Assembly (NCBI RefSeq): GCF_000230995.2 | Contig: NC_019973.1 | Location: 5,842,001 to 5,906,000, forward strand | Length of the DNA: 64,000 bases | Origin: Mesorhizobium australicum WSM2073 | GTDB taxonomy: Bacteria > Pseudomonadota > Alphaproteobacteria > Rhizobiales > Rhizobiaceae | Reading direction: 5' to 3' | Shown here: positions 39,092 to 48,450 of the stretch, in pieces | Layout of the letters: each line of letters opens with the position of its first letter | Numbering within the stretch: the first letter of the stretch is position 1 | Position numbers and translations under genes: made by a program | Notes under the pieces: model-generated | What the model saw: only the letters and a program-made list of their open reading frames with translations | What the model was told of the DNA's origin: nothing | The model's database searches: none

Positions 39092-39323
39092 TCAGCTTGC
39101 TGATCAAGACTTTGATCGTTTGCAATTGGAGGGCGGCTCAGCTGCGTTAGTGGTCTGCCGGCAGAAGCTCGTTCATTTCGGCGCGGGAAAGCAACTTTCA
39201 GAGGCTATGCCATTCCACAAGCTGGGGCACGCACACCCGTGCTTTCAACGCGTGCATCGCGTACATTCATGTGCCTTCTCCGAGCAAACACGCTATAGAC
39301 AACGCTACCGAACAACTGTATGG

Positions 39324-40238
39324 ATGTCAACCATGAAGCGAATGAATGTACCATCCGAAAGGTCCGCGGCCGCGGTTCTGGAAGAGATTAGAGGGCGGCT
39401 CATTTCGTTCACACCGGAATTGCACAAGGCCGCTACCCATGTACTTGAGAACTCAAATCTGATCAGCATCACGTCGATCAGAAACATGGCGCAGGGCGCC
39501 GATATCAAGCCAAATACTTTGGTCAGGATGGCCCGCGCTCTGGGCTTTGAAGGGTACGAGGATTTTCGTAGACCCTTTAGAGAACAAGTCATGCGAGGGC
39601 GCGACGACTTTCCGGACCGAGCGCGATGGCTTCAGTCACTTTCGAAGGGCGGCAAGCTCGCCAGCCTCTACAGCCAGATGGCGTCGACATCCATAGAGAA
39701 TATTGAGGGTCTGTTTACTGGTACGAGCGCAACCGAGATAAAGAAGCTCGCCGACGCTATCGTGAGTGCGCGAATGACATATGTGCTTGGCGTAGGCTTC
39801 GCCAGTTCCATTGCCCGAAACTTCGCCTATCTTGCGAGCATGGCCGTAGGCGGCGTTGTCGCCATCCCGCGTGAAGGGTCCCTGCCTATTGACGGACTGG
39901 TCCACGCCGAGAAGGGCGACATCCTGGTGGCGATGACATTTAAGCCATATCGACGCGAGATCATCGAGGCTGTCGAAGTCGCCCGTTCTTACGGCCTCAA
40001 GGTGGTTGGCATATCTGACAGCCCGGCATCGCCGATCCTCGTCCGGGCAGATCAGCGTTTCGTCATACCCACCAACACCCCGCAATTTTTTCCCTCTACC
40101 GTTGCTGTTACCGCGCTTTTCGAGACGATCATGGCCTTTGTCGTAGCGGAAGCCAAGACCGGCGCTGTCAATAATATCGAGCGTTTCCACCAACGGCGGC
40201 ATGATCTGGGTATCTACTGGAAAGATGAGCAAAGGTGA
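39324..40238 (+). CDS. RpiR-family transcriptional regulator
   Basis: About 304 residues: an N-terminal HTH_6 domain (about 15-90, SITSIRNMAQGADIKPNTLV then RMARALGFEGYEDFR) and a C-terminal SIS domain (about 130-260, YVLGVGFASSIARNFAYLAS). RpiR regulators sense a small metabolite through SIS. Start at ATG 39324 or 39333; neither has a strong ribosome site. Divergent from mmgE, so it may control that promoter. The stop overlaps an ATG at 40238, and the CMD gene follows at once. The last 20 residues (RFHQRRHDLGIYWKDEQR) recur as the only remnant of a sister regulator at 50998-51073. Confidence 0.86.
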   Translation: MSTMKRMNVPSERSAAAVLEEIRGRLISFTPELHKAATHVLENSNLISITSIRNMAQGADIKPNTLVRMARALGFEGYEDFRRPFREQVMRGRDDFPDRARWLQSLSKGGKLASLYSQMASTSIENIEGLFTGTSATEIKKLADAIVSARMTYVLGVGFASSIARNFAYLASMAVGGVVAIPREGSLPIDGLVHAEKGDILVAMTFKPYRREIIEAVEVARSYGLKVVGISDSPASPILVRADQRFVIPTNTPQFFPSTVAVTALFETIMAFVVAEAKTGAVNNIERFHQRRHDLGIYWKDEQR

Positions 40239-40267
40239 TGCCGGCCCGTTCGCACATAGAGGACAGA

Positions 40268-40648
40268 ATGGAACAAAATCTCTTTGAATTGGGCCTGTCC
40301 AAAAGAAAGGCCGTACTTGGCGCCGAGTACGTTGAGAAAAACCTCGCGTCGGCAGACGAATTCACCCGCCCGTTCCAGGAAGCGATGACGGCTTGGTGTT
40401 GGGGATTTGGCTGGGGAGATGAAGCAATCGATCCAAAGACGAGATCGCTGATGAACCTGGCCATGATCGGCGCCTTAGGGAAGATGCACGAATGGGAGAC
40501 CCATTGTCGTGGCGCAATCAACAATGGTGTCTCAAAGGACGAGATCCGTGCTGCGATTCACATAGTTGGCATCTATTGCGGCGTGCCACAGGCTTTAGAG
40601 TGCTTCAGGGTTGCTCGCAAAGTACTTGAGGAACGAAATCTCTTATAA
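40268..40648 (+). CDS. Carboxymuconolactone-decarboxylase-family (CMD) protein
   Basis: 126 residues, the usual size of a one-domain CMD/AhpD-like protein, with ETHCRGAINNG and IYCGVPQALE at the active-site helices. ATG 40268 is chosen because GAGGAC lies just before it and the sister protein at 48082 starts in the same way. Encoded directly after RpiR. The true reaction is unknown; members act as decarboxylases, lactonases or peroxidase-like enzymes. Confidence 0.83.
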   Translation: MEQNLFELGLSKRKAVLGAEYVEKNLASADEFTRPFQEAMTAWCWGFGWGDEAIDPKTRSLMNLAMIGALGKMHEWETHCRGAINNGVSKDEIRAAIHIVGIYCGVPQALECFRVARKVLEERNLL

Positions 40649-40953
40649 GCCTAAGAACTCGTCGGGCCTGATATGGTCGACGTTGGGCTGGCGGCCGGCG
40701 AAAAGGCTCGGCTTGTGCGAGAATCTTTTCGAGGCCGCGTAGCGTAGCCACCATCAGGTGTTGGGCCGCGGCTTCTGAGCGACATCGAACAATTCTGGGG
40801 GTGCGCCGTGAGAATTTGGTCCGGCAACGATGAACGTACTCAGGCTACTCGTGTGAAGACAGGGTTTCGATTTTGCAACGGCTGACACCGCTTGACGCAG
40901 CGCGGGGCTCCTCGGGTCGATACAACGAGGCCCGAAAGCAAGGCCTGGAAACC

Positions 40954-42033
40954 ATGCCCGGCAGGTTTAACTTTTACCTGCTTCCCGCTTTTTCCCTGCA
41001 TGCTTTTTCCTCCGCGATTGAAGTGCTTACGCTGGCTAACGAAGCGACGGGACGAAACGCCTATAGTTGGCAGGTTGTTTCGGGCGACGGACAACCGGTG
41101 GTGTCGAGTTGCGGCATCACCATAAGCTCAGCCGCCGCATTGCGATCGGAGCGTGACCGCCTTCGATCAAACCCAGCCACGGTCGCGATAGTGTGTGGAG
41201 GCCGTTCCCTCCCTCGACATGACAGCCAGTTGGATGCCTGGCTCAGAGAGTGCCGCAACCGTCGCGCGCGCCTTATCGGCATAGGTGGCGGAACCCTAGT
41301 CCTTGCTCGAGCGGGCCTGGCAGAAGGTCGCCGCTGCGCCGTGCACTGGGAGCAATTCCCGCTATTCCTGGAGAAGTTTCCAAGCGTTATAGCTACGCAA
41401 GCCGCATTCGAGGAAGATGGTGAGCTGTATACCTGCTCTGGCGCAGGCGCATCCTTTGATACATTCCTGGATCTGGTTGGACGCGATCATGGAGCTGCCG
41501 TCGTAAATCGCATATGTGAGAAGGCCATCGCGTGTCGTGTCCGCTCTGTTGGGGACCGTCAACGCTTGCCGCCGAATTCCCGCGTACGATGCAATCACAA
41601 GGCAGTGATAACAGTCATCGATCAGATGGAAGCACATATCGGCGATCCCAAGTCGGTAAATGGACTGGTGGCAGCGACTGGCCTTACACGCCGCCAAATT
41701 GAGCGACTCTTCAGGCGTGAACTAGGACGAGGTCCGAGCCGCTACTACCTGGAACTGCGTCTCGAGCGCGCGCACTTGCTGCTTCGAAGCTCGAACCTGC
41801 CCGTTATAGAGATAGCTGTAGCGTGCGGATTCGTCTCTGCATCACATTTCTCAAAAGTCTATCGGGAAATGTACGGCTGCGCCCCACATCAAACTCGATT
41901 GTTGTCGTACGGAACTGGACAAGATCGCCCATATGATCCGCTCGCTGATCCTGCTGGCGGTCCAGCTGCCGACTGCATGACTGCATCCTCCAGAACCATG
42001 CGCGCAGAATCATCGGGCTTTAAACCCCGTTAG
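40954..42033 (+). CDS. GlxA-family AraC-type regulator (DJ-1/PfpI domain)
   Basis: 359 residues. A class-I glutamine-amidotransferase-like domain (about 1-190, NFYLLPAFSLHAFSSAIEVL) is followed by an AraC HTH pair (about 215-315, VAATGLTRRQIERLFRREL and IAVACGFVSASHFSKVYREM). Relatives such as GbdR and CdhR activate betaine and carnitine catabolism, which suits the dimethylglycine-dehydrogenase and Rieske genes nearby. Start at ATG 40954; an upstream in-frame start at 40873 lacks homology. Ends convergently with the LuxR fragment. Confidence 0.84.
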   Translation: MPGRFNFYLLPAFSLHAFSSAIEVLTLANEATGRNAYSWQVVSGDGQPVVSSCGITISSAAALRSERDRLRSNPATVAIVCGGRSLPRHDSQLDAWLRECRNRRARLIGIGGGTLVLARAGLAEGRRCAVHWEQFPLFLEKFPSVIATQAAFEEDGELYTCSGAGASFDTFLDLVGRDHGAAVVNRICEKAIACRVRSVGDRQRLPPNSRVRCNHKAVITVIDQMEAHIGDPKSVNGLVAATGLTRRQIERLFRRELGRGPSRYYLELRLERAHLLLRSSNLPVIEIAVACGFVSASHFSKVYREMYGCAPHQTRLLSYGTGQDRPYDPLADPAGGPAADCMTASSRTMRAESSGFKPR

Positions 42034-42227
42034 TCAGGTGCAAGAGACCCATAGGAGGTCCACGGGCAATCAAAATTCAGGGCAAAGGCGGATAAAAGGT
42101 CAAACAACCGCTCGGATTGAGCAATGCCGTCAGCCTTGTCGAGAAATCGGCTGAACTCGACCGCAAACGCCTCCCTGGGTGCCTCGGGGAATGCATCGAC
42201 GAGACTAAGGATCCGCGGGCGTTCCAT
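42030..42227 (-). pseudogene. LuxR-type autoinducer-binding domain fragment
   Basis: ATG 42227 follows GGAGAGAGATT. The 65 codons include FSRFLDKADGIAQSERLFDL and ALNFDCPWTSYGSL, resembling the N-terminal edge of LuxR-type acyl-homoserine-lactone receptors of rhizobia. The rest of the ligand domain and the HTH are missing, so it is a truncated gene unless a short decoy. Recognition is by eye and moderate. Confidence 0.45.
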
Positions 42228-42532
42228 AATCTCTCTCCGCAGCCATTTTGCGCTGGATGTTGTGATTGGCATACAGATGCACAGAGCTGTCAGGTACCAG
42301 GCTCGCCATGCCGTCACCGCAGGTCGGGCGTCGCCAAAGCTGTATCACATTGCCGCAATGCGTAAGGTTATTTTGCGTGAAGTAGATGTTGCGCTAGTAT
42401 TTCGAAATGTGACCTGTGCAGGTACAATTCTCCAATTTCGGTTGCTGACGCAAATTGATTTCCCACCGGTTAATTTTCAGATTGGATTGGAGACCGGCCT
42501 CGTTAAGGTAAGCGTCGTTCTCAGGCCAAGGC

Positions 42533-43448
42533 CTTGAGCTCCGGCTTGGCGATGTAGGTCCAGGGCAGGAGTTCGTCAATTTGCTGTTCGGATGGCCGTT
42601 GACGATCCTGGCGAGCACGTCGGCCAGGTAGCCGAGCGGCTCGACGCCGTTCAGCTTGCACGTCTCGATCAGCGAAGCGACGACGGCCCAGTGCTCGGCG
42701 CCGCCGTCAGAGCCCGCGAAGAGGGCGTTCTTCCGGTTGAGCGCGATCGGGCGGATCGACCGCTCGACGATATTGGAGTCGACCTCGATGCGTCCGTCGT
42801 CGAGGAAGTGGGTGAGCCCCTCGCAGCGTGACAGCGTATAGCGGATCGCCTCGGCGAGCTTGGTCTTCTGGCTGATCAGGCCGAGCTTCTCGCGCAGCCA
42901 CGGCTCGAGCTCGACCAGGATGGGCCGGCTCCTTTCCTGGCGCGCGGCACGACGTGCGTCTGCCGGCTGGCCGCGGATGTCGTCCTTGACGCGATAGAGT
43001 TCTGAGATGCGCCGGAGCGCCTCGCTCGCGATCGGCGCTGGGCCAGCCGCGGCGAGTTCGTAGAAGCGCCGGCGCACGTGTGCCCAGCAGAAGGCGAGCG
43101 TTGCGCCGCCATCAGGCCAGCATCTCGGGTCGCCTTCCGCTTCCGTGGCTGTGCTGGACGCGTCGGCGCGGGTTCCGGAGGCGCCACCACCGCCGGCACG
43201 AAGGTCGGGGATTCCTGCTGCACCGAAGCGGCCTGTTTGCGCGCTTCGCGCCGCCAGGCGAACACCTGCTGTGGCCTGAGACCATAACGCCGGGCGACTT
43301 CGGAAATGATTGCGTTCGGTTCCAGCGTCTCCGCGACGATCCGCGCCTTGTCATCCAGCGACCAGTGACGCCGGCCGCCAGCACCGTTGATCACCTCGAA
43401 ACGCCGAGGCTGCCGCTCCGGGTCGAGCGTAAGGTCAAGTCCAGACAC
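42533..43448 (-). pseudogene. IS66-family relic (tnpA fused by deletion to tnpC end)
   Basis: 43448-43130 is the tnpA start (RRHWSLDDKARIVAETLEPN, EVARRYGLRPQQVFAWRREA). After an internal deletion the tnpC C-terminal half follows (FCWAHVRRRFYELAAAGPAP; GRIEVDSNIVERSIRPIALN; VVASLIETCKLNGVEPLGYL; PWTYIAKPELKALA). tnpB and most of tnpC are gone, and a frameshift lies near 42580. Confidence 0.85.
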
Positions 43449-43649
43449 AAGCCTATCTCCGATCCCAATACAGGATCGGCAACCTCACAGATCGCGATCA
43501 CTCCCGAAAGGTGGCCCCGAAACACCGCTTACTCGTTAAGCACGGACTGAAACTGACCATGTGATCCGGATTGGTTCCATGGCGAGGACCTCCATAGTGG
43601 GCTGATGCGCCGCGACGCGCTGTGAACGTCCCGCCAGGTCGCCGATCGT
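43449..43649. other. IS66 flank, no gene recognised
   Basis: Short stretch between the IS66 tnpA start and the duplicated EhuB-type debris. Nothing recognised. Confidence 0.4.
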
Positions 43650-43900
43650 GCCCCTGCGGACTCTGGAAGTCCGCTACCTCAGCGAAGAAAAACGAAACGG
43701 AGCTTTCGAGCTTTCCGATCACAAGCCCGTTCGTTTTTTTGATGACGCGCACGTCTCGTGCGATCTGTTGATGCGGAAAGCGGGCTCCGAATTGACCGTT
43801 CACTGAGTTCGGGCTTCTGGCAAGATCAAGAATGAGAGATCATCCGGATCGGCTTTCGAAGGAGAGAACAACGAGCCTCTCGGCTTGGTCGCTGCGATGA
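43650..43900 (+). pseudogene. EhuB-like debris (copy 2 of 27800-28060)
   Basis: 43680-43800 gives AFELSDHKPVRFFDDAHVSC then DLLMRKAGSELTVH, matching 27815-27905. 43812-43895 matches 27935-28030 (GGCAAGATCAAGAA; ATCCGGATCGGCTT; CTCGGCTTGGTC) with an internal deletion of about 25 bases. Both copies share the same foreign-to-EhuB joint. Confidence 0.7.
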
Positions 43901-43925
43901 GTTAGGCTCTCACAATGAACCAATT

Positions 43926-43992
43926 GCAACATATCCTTCAAACAAGCTTGCAGAATCTTTGCGATTGCAAACCGCTGATAGTGGTACGCTGC
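43926..43992 (+). promoter_or_regulatory. Conserved upstream element of ATP-grasp gene 1
   Basis: About 65 bp, reading GCAACATATCCTTCAAACA, then AATCTTTGCGATTGCAA and CGCTGATAGTGGTAC. It aligns with the gene-strand sequence at 58587-58520, upstream of ATP-grasp gene 2, at about the same distance (about 100-160 bp) from the start codon. Probably a shared promoter or operator; no known box was recognised. Confidence 0.5.
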
Positions 43993-44088
43993 TGACGACA
44001 GTACGTTCACTAGACACTCTGGTCAGGCGAAACTGAAGAAGTTGATGCCTATTTATCTCGACCGCACGCAACGTGGAGACAGCAGAAA

Positions 44089-45309
44089 ATGGCAAGAAGA
44101 TCGCTCATACTAGTTGAAGCCGGGAGGAGCAATGGTCTTATGTACGTCCAAGCGGCCCAGCGTCTTGGTCTTCATCCAATTACCTTGTCGACTGATCCAA
44201 CTCAGTACGACTATCTTGCAACCCGAAGCATTGACGCAGTCCGTATCGATACAGACAATCTCGATGCGCTGATCCGTGAATGTTCCCAGCTGCGTGCAAC
44301 CTATGATATTGCTGGAATTACATCCTCCGCGGAACCGTTCTGTGCGAAAGTTGGCAAGCTCTGCCGGCATTTCGATCTACCCGGACCGGACCCCACCTCT
44401 ATTGAGCGATGCTGCGACAAATTCGTCCAACGCCAGCTTCTCGCGGAAGCCGGGGTTCCAATACCAGCGTATCGCGTGGCCACTAATGTGGCGGACGTCG
44501 AAAGCTCTGCCGCAGAGATCGGCCTGCCAGTGATTCTCAAGCCAGCCGTAGGCACTGGCAGCCAAGGCGTCCGATTGTGCCGCAATATCCACGAGCTAGC
44601 CGAACACACGACCTATCTATTGGGCGGCAAGCACATTTGGCGGTCCCCGCCGAGAATACTGGTCGAAGAATTCGCAGAAGGTCCGCATTATATCACTCAT
44701 GTGATGGGACATGAGGTCATTGGGATTGAGGCAGCTGACTTCGACCGCCCACCGCATTTCGTCTTTCGTGGGGGCATCTTTCCCGCTCCGCTAACTGATG
44801 ACGAGCATAAGCGTATCATCGATACTTCGTTGAGCTGTTTGCAAGCTCTGAGCCTTGGCTGGGGGCCAACGTGCATTGAACTCCGGTGGACGAAGTGTGG
44901 CCCAGTCGTCATTGAAGTCAATCCGCGTCTTGGTGGCGGTCCTGAACACATTCAGCTGGCTTACGGTATCGATCTCATCACCGAGCACATCAAACTTGTC
45001 ACCGGCGACGAATGGGATTTGCGTAAAAGGCATTCGGAAATTGCTGGCTGGCGGAACCTACTTCCCGATCACGAGGGTACCCTCGACTGGATCGATGACG
45101 GCAGTCGGGCAGCTGCGGTACCTGGTGTGGCCGAGATCAAATTGTGGGTCAAACCCAAGATGCCGATCGTTAGGAAAGGCGATTACCTAGACTCCATGGG
45201 ATATGTCATCGCCTTTTCACGCAGCCATACTCGGACCGAGGCAATACTTCAAAGTGCCGTCGAATTGATCAATTGGTCGATCACACCGTTTCCGCCCGTT
45301 AGTGAATAG
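44089..45309 (+). CDS. ATP-grasp ligase 1 (PvsA / amino-acid-ligase-like)
   Basis: 406 residues. An N-terminal Rossmann-like domain (about 1-90) is followed by the ATP-grasp domain: RQLLAEAGVPIPAY, ATP Lys in LPVILKPAVGTGSQGV, RILVEEFAEGP and the metal pair in VVIEVNPRLGGG. It belongs to the ATP-grasp_4 group (carnosine synthase, BacD, vibrioferrin PvsA), which joins a carboxylate to an amine through an acyl phosphate. It is a paralogue of 57142-58428 (more than half of residues identical by eye). The shared upstream element suggests joint control. It is likely part of a small-peptide or siderophore-like pathway; substrates unknown. Confidence 0.82.
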   Translation: MARRSLILVEAGRSNGLMYVQAAQRLGLHPITLSTDPTQYDYLATRSIDAVRIDTDNLDALIRECSQLRATYDIAGITSSAEPFCAKVGKLCRHFDLPGPDPTSIERCCDKFVQRQLLAEAGVPIPAYRVATNVADVESSAAEIGLPVILKPAVGTGSQGVRLCRNIHELAEHTTYLLGGKHIWRSPPRILVEEFAEGPHYITHVMGHEVIGIEAADFDRPPHFVFRGGIFPAPLTDDEHKRIIDTSLSCLQALSLGWGPTCIELRWTKCGPVVIEVNPRLGGGPEHIQLAYGIDLITEHIKLVTGDEWDLRKRHSEIAGWRNLLPDHEGTLDWIDDGSRAAAVPGVAEIKLWVKPKMPIVRKGDYLDSMGYVIAFSRSHTRTEAILQSAVELINWSITPFPPVSE

Positions 45310-45835
45310 GAACAGCCTGATCTAACTGGACCGCTTTTGGCCAAGGCATAGATCGGTACACTTGCGAAGCTGGGCGGCGTTTTGTCCTGCGGTCTCAAAG
45401 ATGTGTCCGCATGATCGCCTTCGGGAAGCGCCAGTTTGGCGGCTACCCGGCCGATTGGTAAGACGCCCGTCGGCACGAACGCCCATCTTTGGTTGAGTGT
45501 GACTCGGCCCCTTGCACACCATTGCTGTCGTCGCCGCTTCGACCAAGAAAGGAAAGGCCGGTCAAGGTCCTGTCGCCGACAGTGGCCGGCTTCTTGCCCC
45601 CTGTGGTGAGGGACAGCCGGCAACTTCCAGTCCGGGCAAGAGTTCATCGAGCGGGCTGACGATGTGGTCATTGATGCTAGATAGCACGTTGGCGAGACAG
45701 TCCTGCAGGTTCAGGTCGGAGAGTTTCGCCGGTCCAATGGTCATCTGATCAGCGATGGTCGCCCCGCAAGGGGAGCGCGACGCGGCGGACGGGGGCGCAG
45801 GGCTGATCCTCAGCGTCCCATCCAGCCGCGAAACG
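45310..45835 (-). pseudogene. Spacer with IS66 tnpC remnant
   Basis: Minus strand near 45770-45635 reads DLNLQDCLANVLSSINDHIV then SPLDELLPG, resembling the C-terminal end of an IS66 TnpC. The rest (45310-45630) holds no gene I recognise. Identification is tentative. Confidence 0.4.
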
Positions 45836-46942
45836 TCAGGACATAGCGACCACGATATTGCCGACATGCCGCTTTTCCATGAACGCCTGCTGGGCAGCGG
45901 CAAGCTCGCGTAGTGGGTACTGAGCGGCGAGTATCGGCTTCAGCAGACCCCGCTCGATCAGGCGAACAAGGCGTGATGCCGTGCCTGGGGGCACGATCGT
46001 CGCGCCGGTGAGTTGCAGGTCCTTGTAGACCAGTTGGCGCAGGTCGAATTCGACAACCGGCCCGGCGATCGCGCCTGAAGTGGAATAGCGGCCGCCGTGA
46101 CGCAACGCCTCGATCAAATATCCGAAAACGCTGCCGCCAACGACGTCGAGTGCGACATCGACACCGCCGCCGACAGCCGCGCGAATTGCTTCGGCCAAGT
46201 CGGGCGATGCGCGGTCAATCACCGTCTCAGCGCCGAGTTCCTCGAGCAGGGCCGCCTTCGAGCGCGAGGCGATCGCGATGACGCGAGCGCCGCGCAACCG
46301 GCAAAGTTGTATCGCGGCCGATCCCACTCCTCCCGAGGCGCCGGCGATCACCACGGCCTCCCCAGGCTTCAGACAGGTGCGCGAGATCAAATTCTCCGCC
46401 GTGGTGTAGGCACAGGGAAAGGTTGCCAGCTCGGCATCCGACAGCGGGCTCTCGATTCGGATCGCGTTGTCGCCGCGCACGGTAGTGAAGTCGGCAAATC
46501 CGCCGTCGCATTCGGACCCGAAATAGGCCGCGCTTTTGGCGTCAAACCAGTCCTCCGGGCCAAGCAGCCACGGGTCGACGATAACCCGTTCGCCGATCCG
46601 GCCGGTGTCAACGCCGTCGCCGATGGCCACGATCCGGCCCGCCACATCGGCGCCCTGGACGCGCGGAAACTGCAGCGCCGCGCTTCCCCAACCGCCGACA
46701 TCGGCCTCGGCCACGGCGAAGCCCGCGCTGCCGCTCGACAGCGTGATGCCGTCATGGACGGCTTTGGAATACCATGCGGTGCGGGTGTTGATGTCGGTGT
46801 TGTTGAGGCCGCAGGCTCCGACCTTGATCAACACTTCGCCGGCAGCCGGCGCGGGAATGGGCCAATCTTCGCGGTATTCGAGCTTATCGAGACCGCCGTG
46901 GCCGGTCAGGATCACCGCACGCATAGATGTCGGCCGAGTCAC
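45836..46942 (-). CDS. Zinc-type alcohol dehydrogenase/quinone-reductase-like oxidoreductase
   Basis: 368 residues of the medium-chain dehydrogenase family. A GroES-like N-terminal domain (about 30-150, VQGADVAGRIVAIGDGV) is followed by an NAD(P) Rossmann domain (about 175-310, VVIAGASGGVGSAAIQLCRL). The structural and catalytic zinc Cys patterns of classical ADH are not evident, so a zinc-free quinone-reductase-like member is likely. GTG 46942 follows GAGGAG; ATG 46924 is the alternative. Last gene of the five-gene operon from 51001. Confidence 0.82.
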   Translation of the reverse strand: MTRPTSMRAVILTGHGGLDKLEYREDWPIPAPAAGEVLIKVGACGLNNTDINTRTAWYSKAVHDGITLSSGSAGFAVAEADVGGWGSAALQFPRVQGADVAGRIVAIGDGVDTGRIGERVIVDPWLLGPEDWFDAKSAAYFGSECDGGFADFTTVRGDNAIRIESPLSDAELATFPCAYTTAENLISRTCLKPGEAVVIAGASGGVGSAAIQLCRLRGARVIAIASRSKAALLEELGAETVIDRASPDLAEAIRAAVGGGVDVALDVVGGSVFGYLIEALRHGGRYSTSGAIAGPVVEFDLRQLVYKDLQLTGATIVPPGTASRLVRLIERGLLKPILAAQYPLRELAAAQQAFMEKRHVGNIVVAMS

Positions 46943-46958
46943 GTTTTTCTCCTCGGGA

Positions 46959-48065
46959 TCACGAATAGACCGCAACTGCCTCACCCAGCACCTCGACGTC
47001 CGGTTCGACGCCGAGACCGGGGTCGCTCGGCGGGGTAGCAAAGCCGTCGATGTTCCTGGCACCCTGGCCCGCAACCAGGTCGACAGCGAGATGATGATGG
47101 CAAAGCCAGCTCGCAAGCCTGTTTTCGGCTGCCGTGGAGGACGCCAGGTGGATGGCAGCCGTATCGGCCAGTGCGGAGCCGCCGAGGTCCTCGATATGCA
47201 TCTGCCACCCCACCGACACGCCGAAATCCCGGATCTGCCTGGCCTTAGTCAGTCCCCCGACCCGGTTCGGCTTCACCTTGACGCCTTCGCAGGCACCGAG
47301 CTTCCAGGCTTCCAGATGGTCCTCGAAAGTGTGCAGGCATTCGTCCAGCATGATCGGCTGGCTCACCCTTCTCGCCACCTGCGCGCACTGCGACAGGGTC
47401 TGGCAGGGCTGCTCGACCCAGCCCCGCAGGCCTACATTATTCAAGACCCGGATCGCGACCGCCGGCAGCCAGGCACGATTGACATCATAGGTCACGGTCT
47501 CGTCGGGCTGCAGGGCGGCCTCGATTGCCTCTATCCTGGAGATGTCGTGCGCCGGGTCGCTGCCACCCACCTTTGCCGAATGGGTGCGGTAGCCGTGCGC
47601 ATACGCCTCCCGGATAAGGGCAATCATCTCCTCATTCGAGCCGGTCGAGATCGACGAATTGACTGCGACCGGATCTGCTTCTTCGCCACCAAACAGGCGC
47701 CACAGCGGCATGCCGCTCGCCCTGCCGAGAATGTCCCAGCAGGCCATGTCGATGGCCGACTTGACGTAGAGATGGCCGGGCAAGGCTTTGTCCATAGTGC
47801 GGTTGATCGCGTCAAGCGCGCACGGGTCGCGCCCGAGCAGCGCTGGCACCAGCGTTGCGATGCCAGCCCGGATGCCAGGTCCGTGGGCAGGCAGGTAGGT
47901 GTTGCCCCATGGACAGCCTTCGCCCCAGCCGGACAGACCGGCATCCGTGTCGATGCGCACGAAAGTGCTGTCGAGTTTCTCGAACTTCAGCCGGCCGCCG
48001 GACAGCCAGTAAGGTTTCGTCAGCGGAAGCTCGTGCTGCCACACGTAAATCCGGGTGATCTTCAT
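46959..48065 (-). CDS. Mandelate-racemase/enolase-superfamily enzyme (betaine-epimerase-like)
   Basis: 368 residues. The enolase-superfamily barrel carries Lys165 (KVGG), metal ligands near Asp194 (YDVNRAW), Glu219 (EQP) and Asp241/Glu242 (LDEC), and the second base Lys265 (KVKPNRVGGL). A lysine at both ends of the barrel marks 1,1-proton-transfer enzymes such as 4-hydroxyproline-betaine 2-epimerase (HpbD), which the N-terminus and KVGG also resemble. ATG 48065 is chosen by homology; the frame is open further upstream into the CMD gene. The neighbouring Rieske and aldehyde-dehydrogenase genes fit betaine use. An N-terminal stub of a relative is at 30101. Confidence 0.83.
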   Translation of the reverse strand: MKITRIYVWQHELPLTKPYWLSGGRLKFEKLDSTFVRIDTDAGLSGWGEGCPWGNTYLPAHGPGIRAGIATLVPALLGRDPCALDAINRTMDKALPGHLYVKSAIDMACWDILGRASGMPLWRLFGGEEADPVAVNSSISTGSNEEMIALIREAYAHGYRTHSAKVGGSDPAHDISRIEAIEAALQPDETVTYDVNRAWLPAVAIRVLNNVGLRGWVEQPCQTLSQCAQVARRVSQPIMLDECLHTFEDHLEAWKLGACEGVKVKPNRVGGLTKARQIRDFGVSVGWQMHIEDLGGSALADTAAIHLASSTAAENRLASWLCHHHLAVDLVAGQGARNIDGFATPPSDPGLGVEPDVEVLGEAVAVYS

Positions 48066-48081
48066 AGCAGCGGGGCGCTCC

Positions 48082-48441
48082 TCAAGAACCTTGCTGGCGA
48101 CACGAAAGCTCAAGCGCCTGCGGCACGCCACAGTAGATACCGACGACATGGATCGCGGCGCGGATCTCTTCCATGGACACACCGTTGTTGAGCGCGCCGC
48201 GGCAATGGGTTTCCCACTCGTGCATCTTTCCGAGCCCCCCGATTATCGCGAGGTTCATGAGCGATCGCGTCTGGGCGTCGAGCGCTTCGTCGCCCCAGCC
48301 GAACCCCCAGCACCAGGCGGTCATCGCCTCTTGGAAGGGACGGGTGAAGGCGTCTGCAGCGGCGAGGTTCTTCTCCACGTATTCGGCCTCCAAGGTGGCC
48401 TTGCGCCTGGGAAGGCCCTCGTCGAACAAATCTTTCTTCAC
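48082..48441 (-). CDS. CMD-family protein with frameshifted C-terminus
   Basis: 119 residues, sister of the protein at 40268-40648 (shared TRPFQEAMTAWCWGFGWGDE; ETHCRGALNNG; GVPQALE). After Glu in GVPQALE the frame goes to LSCRQQGS and stops. A two-base deletion relative to the sister gene explains this: the lost ending (FRVASKVLEER) is still readable one frame over, and that frame runs into the downstream racemase-family gene. The catalytic part is complete, so it may still function. Third gene of the operon from 51001. Confidence 0.78.
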   Translation of the reverse strand: MKKDLFDEGLPRRKATLEAEYVEKNLAAADAFTRPFQEAMTAWCWGFGWGDEALDAQTRSLMNLAIIGGLGKMHEWETHCRGALNNGVSMEEIRAAIHVVGIYCGVPQALELSCRQQGS

Positions 48442-48450
48442 ACGAAACTC

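Noticed and set aside
46097..48191. Two long plus-strand frames (313 and 551 codons)
   Set aside because: They are antisense to the alcohol dehydrogenase and racemase-family genes, in GC-rich DNA where antisense frames stay open.
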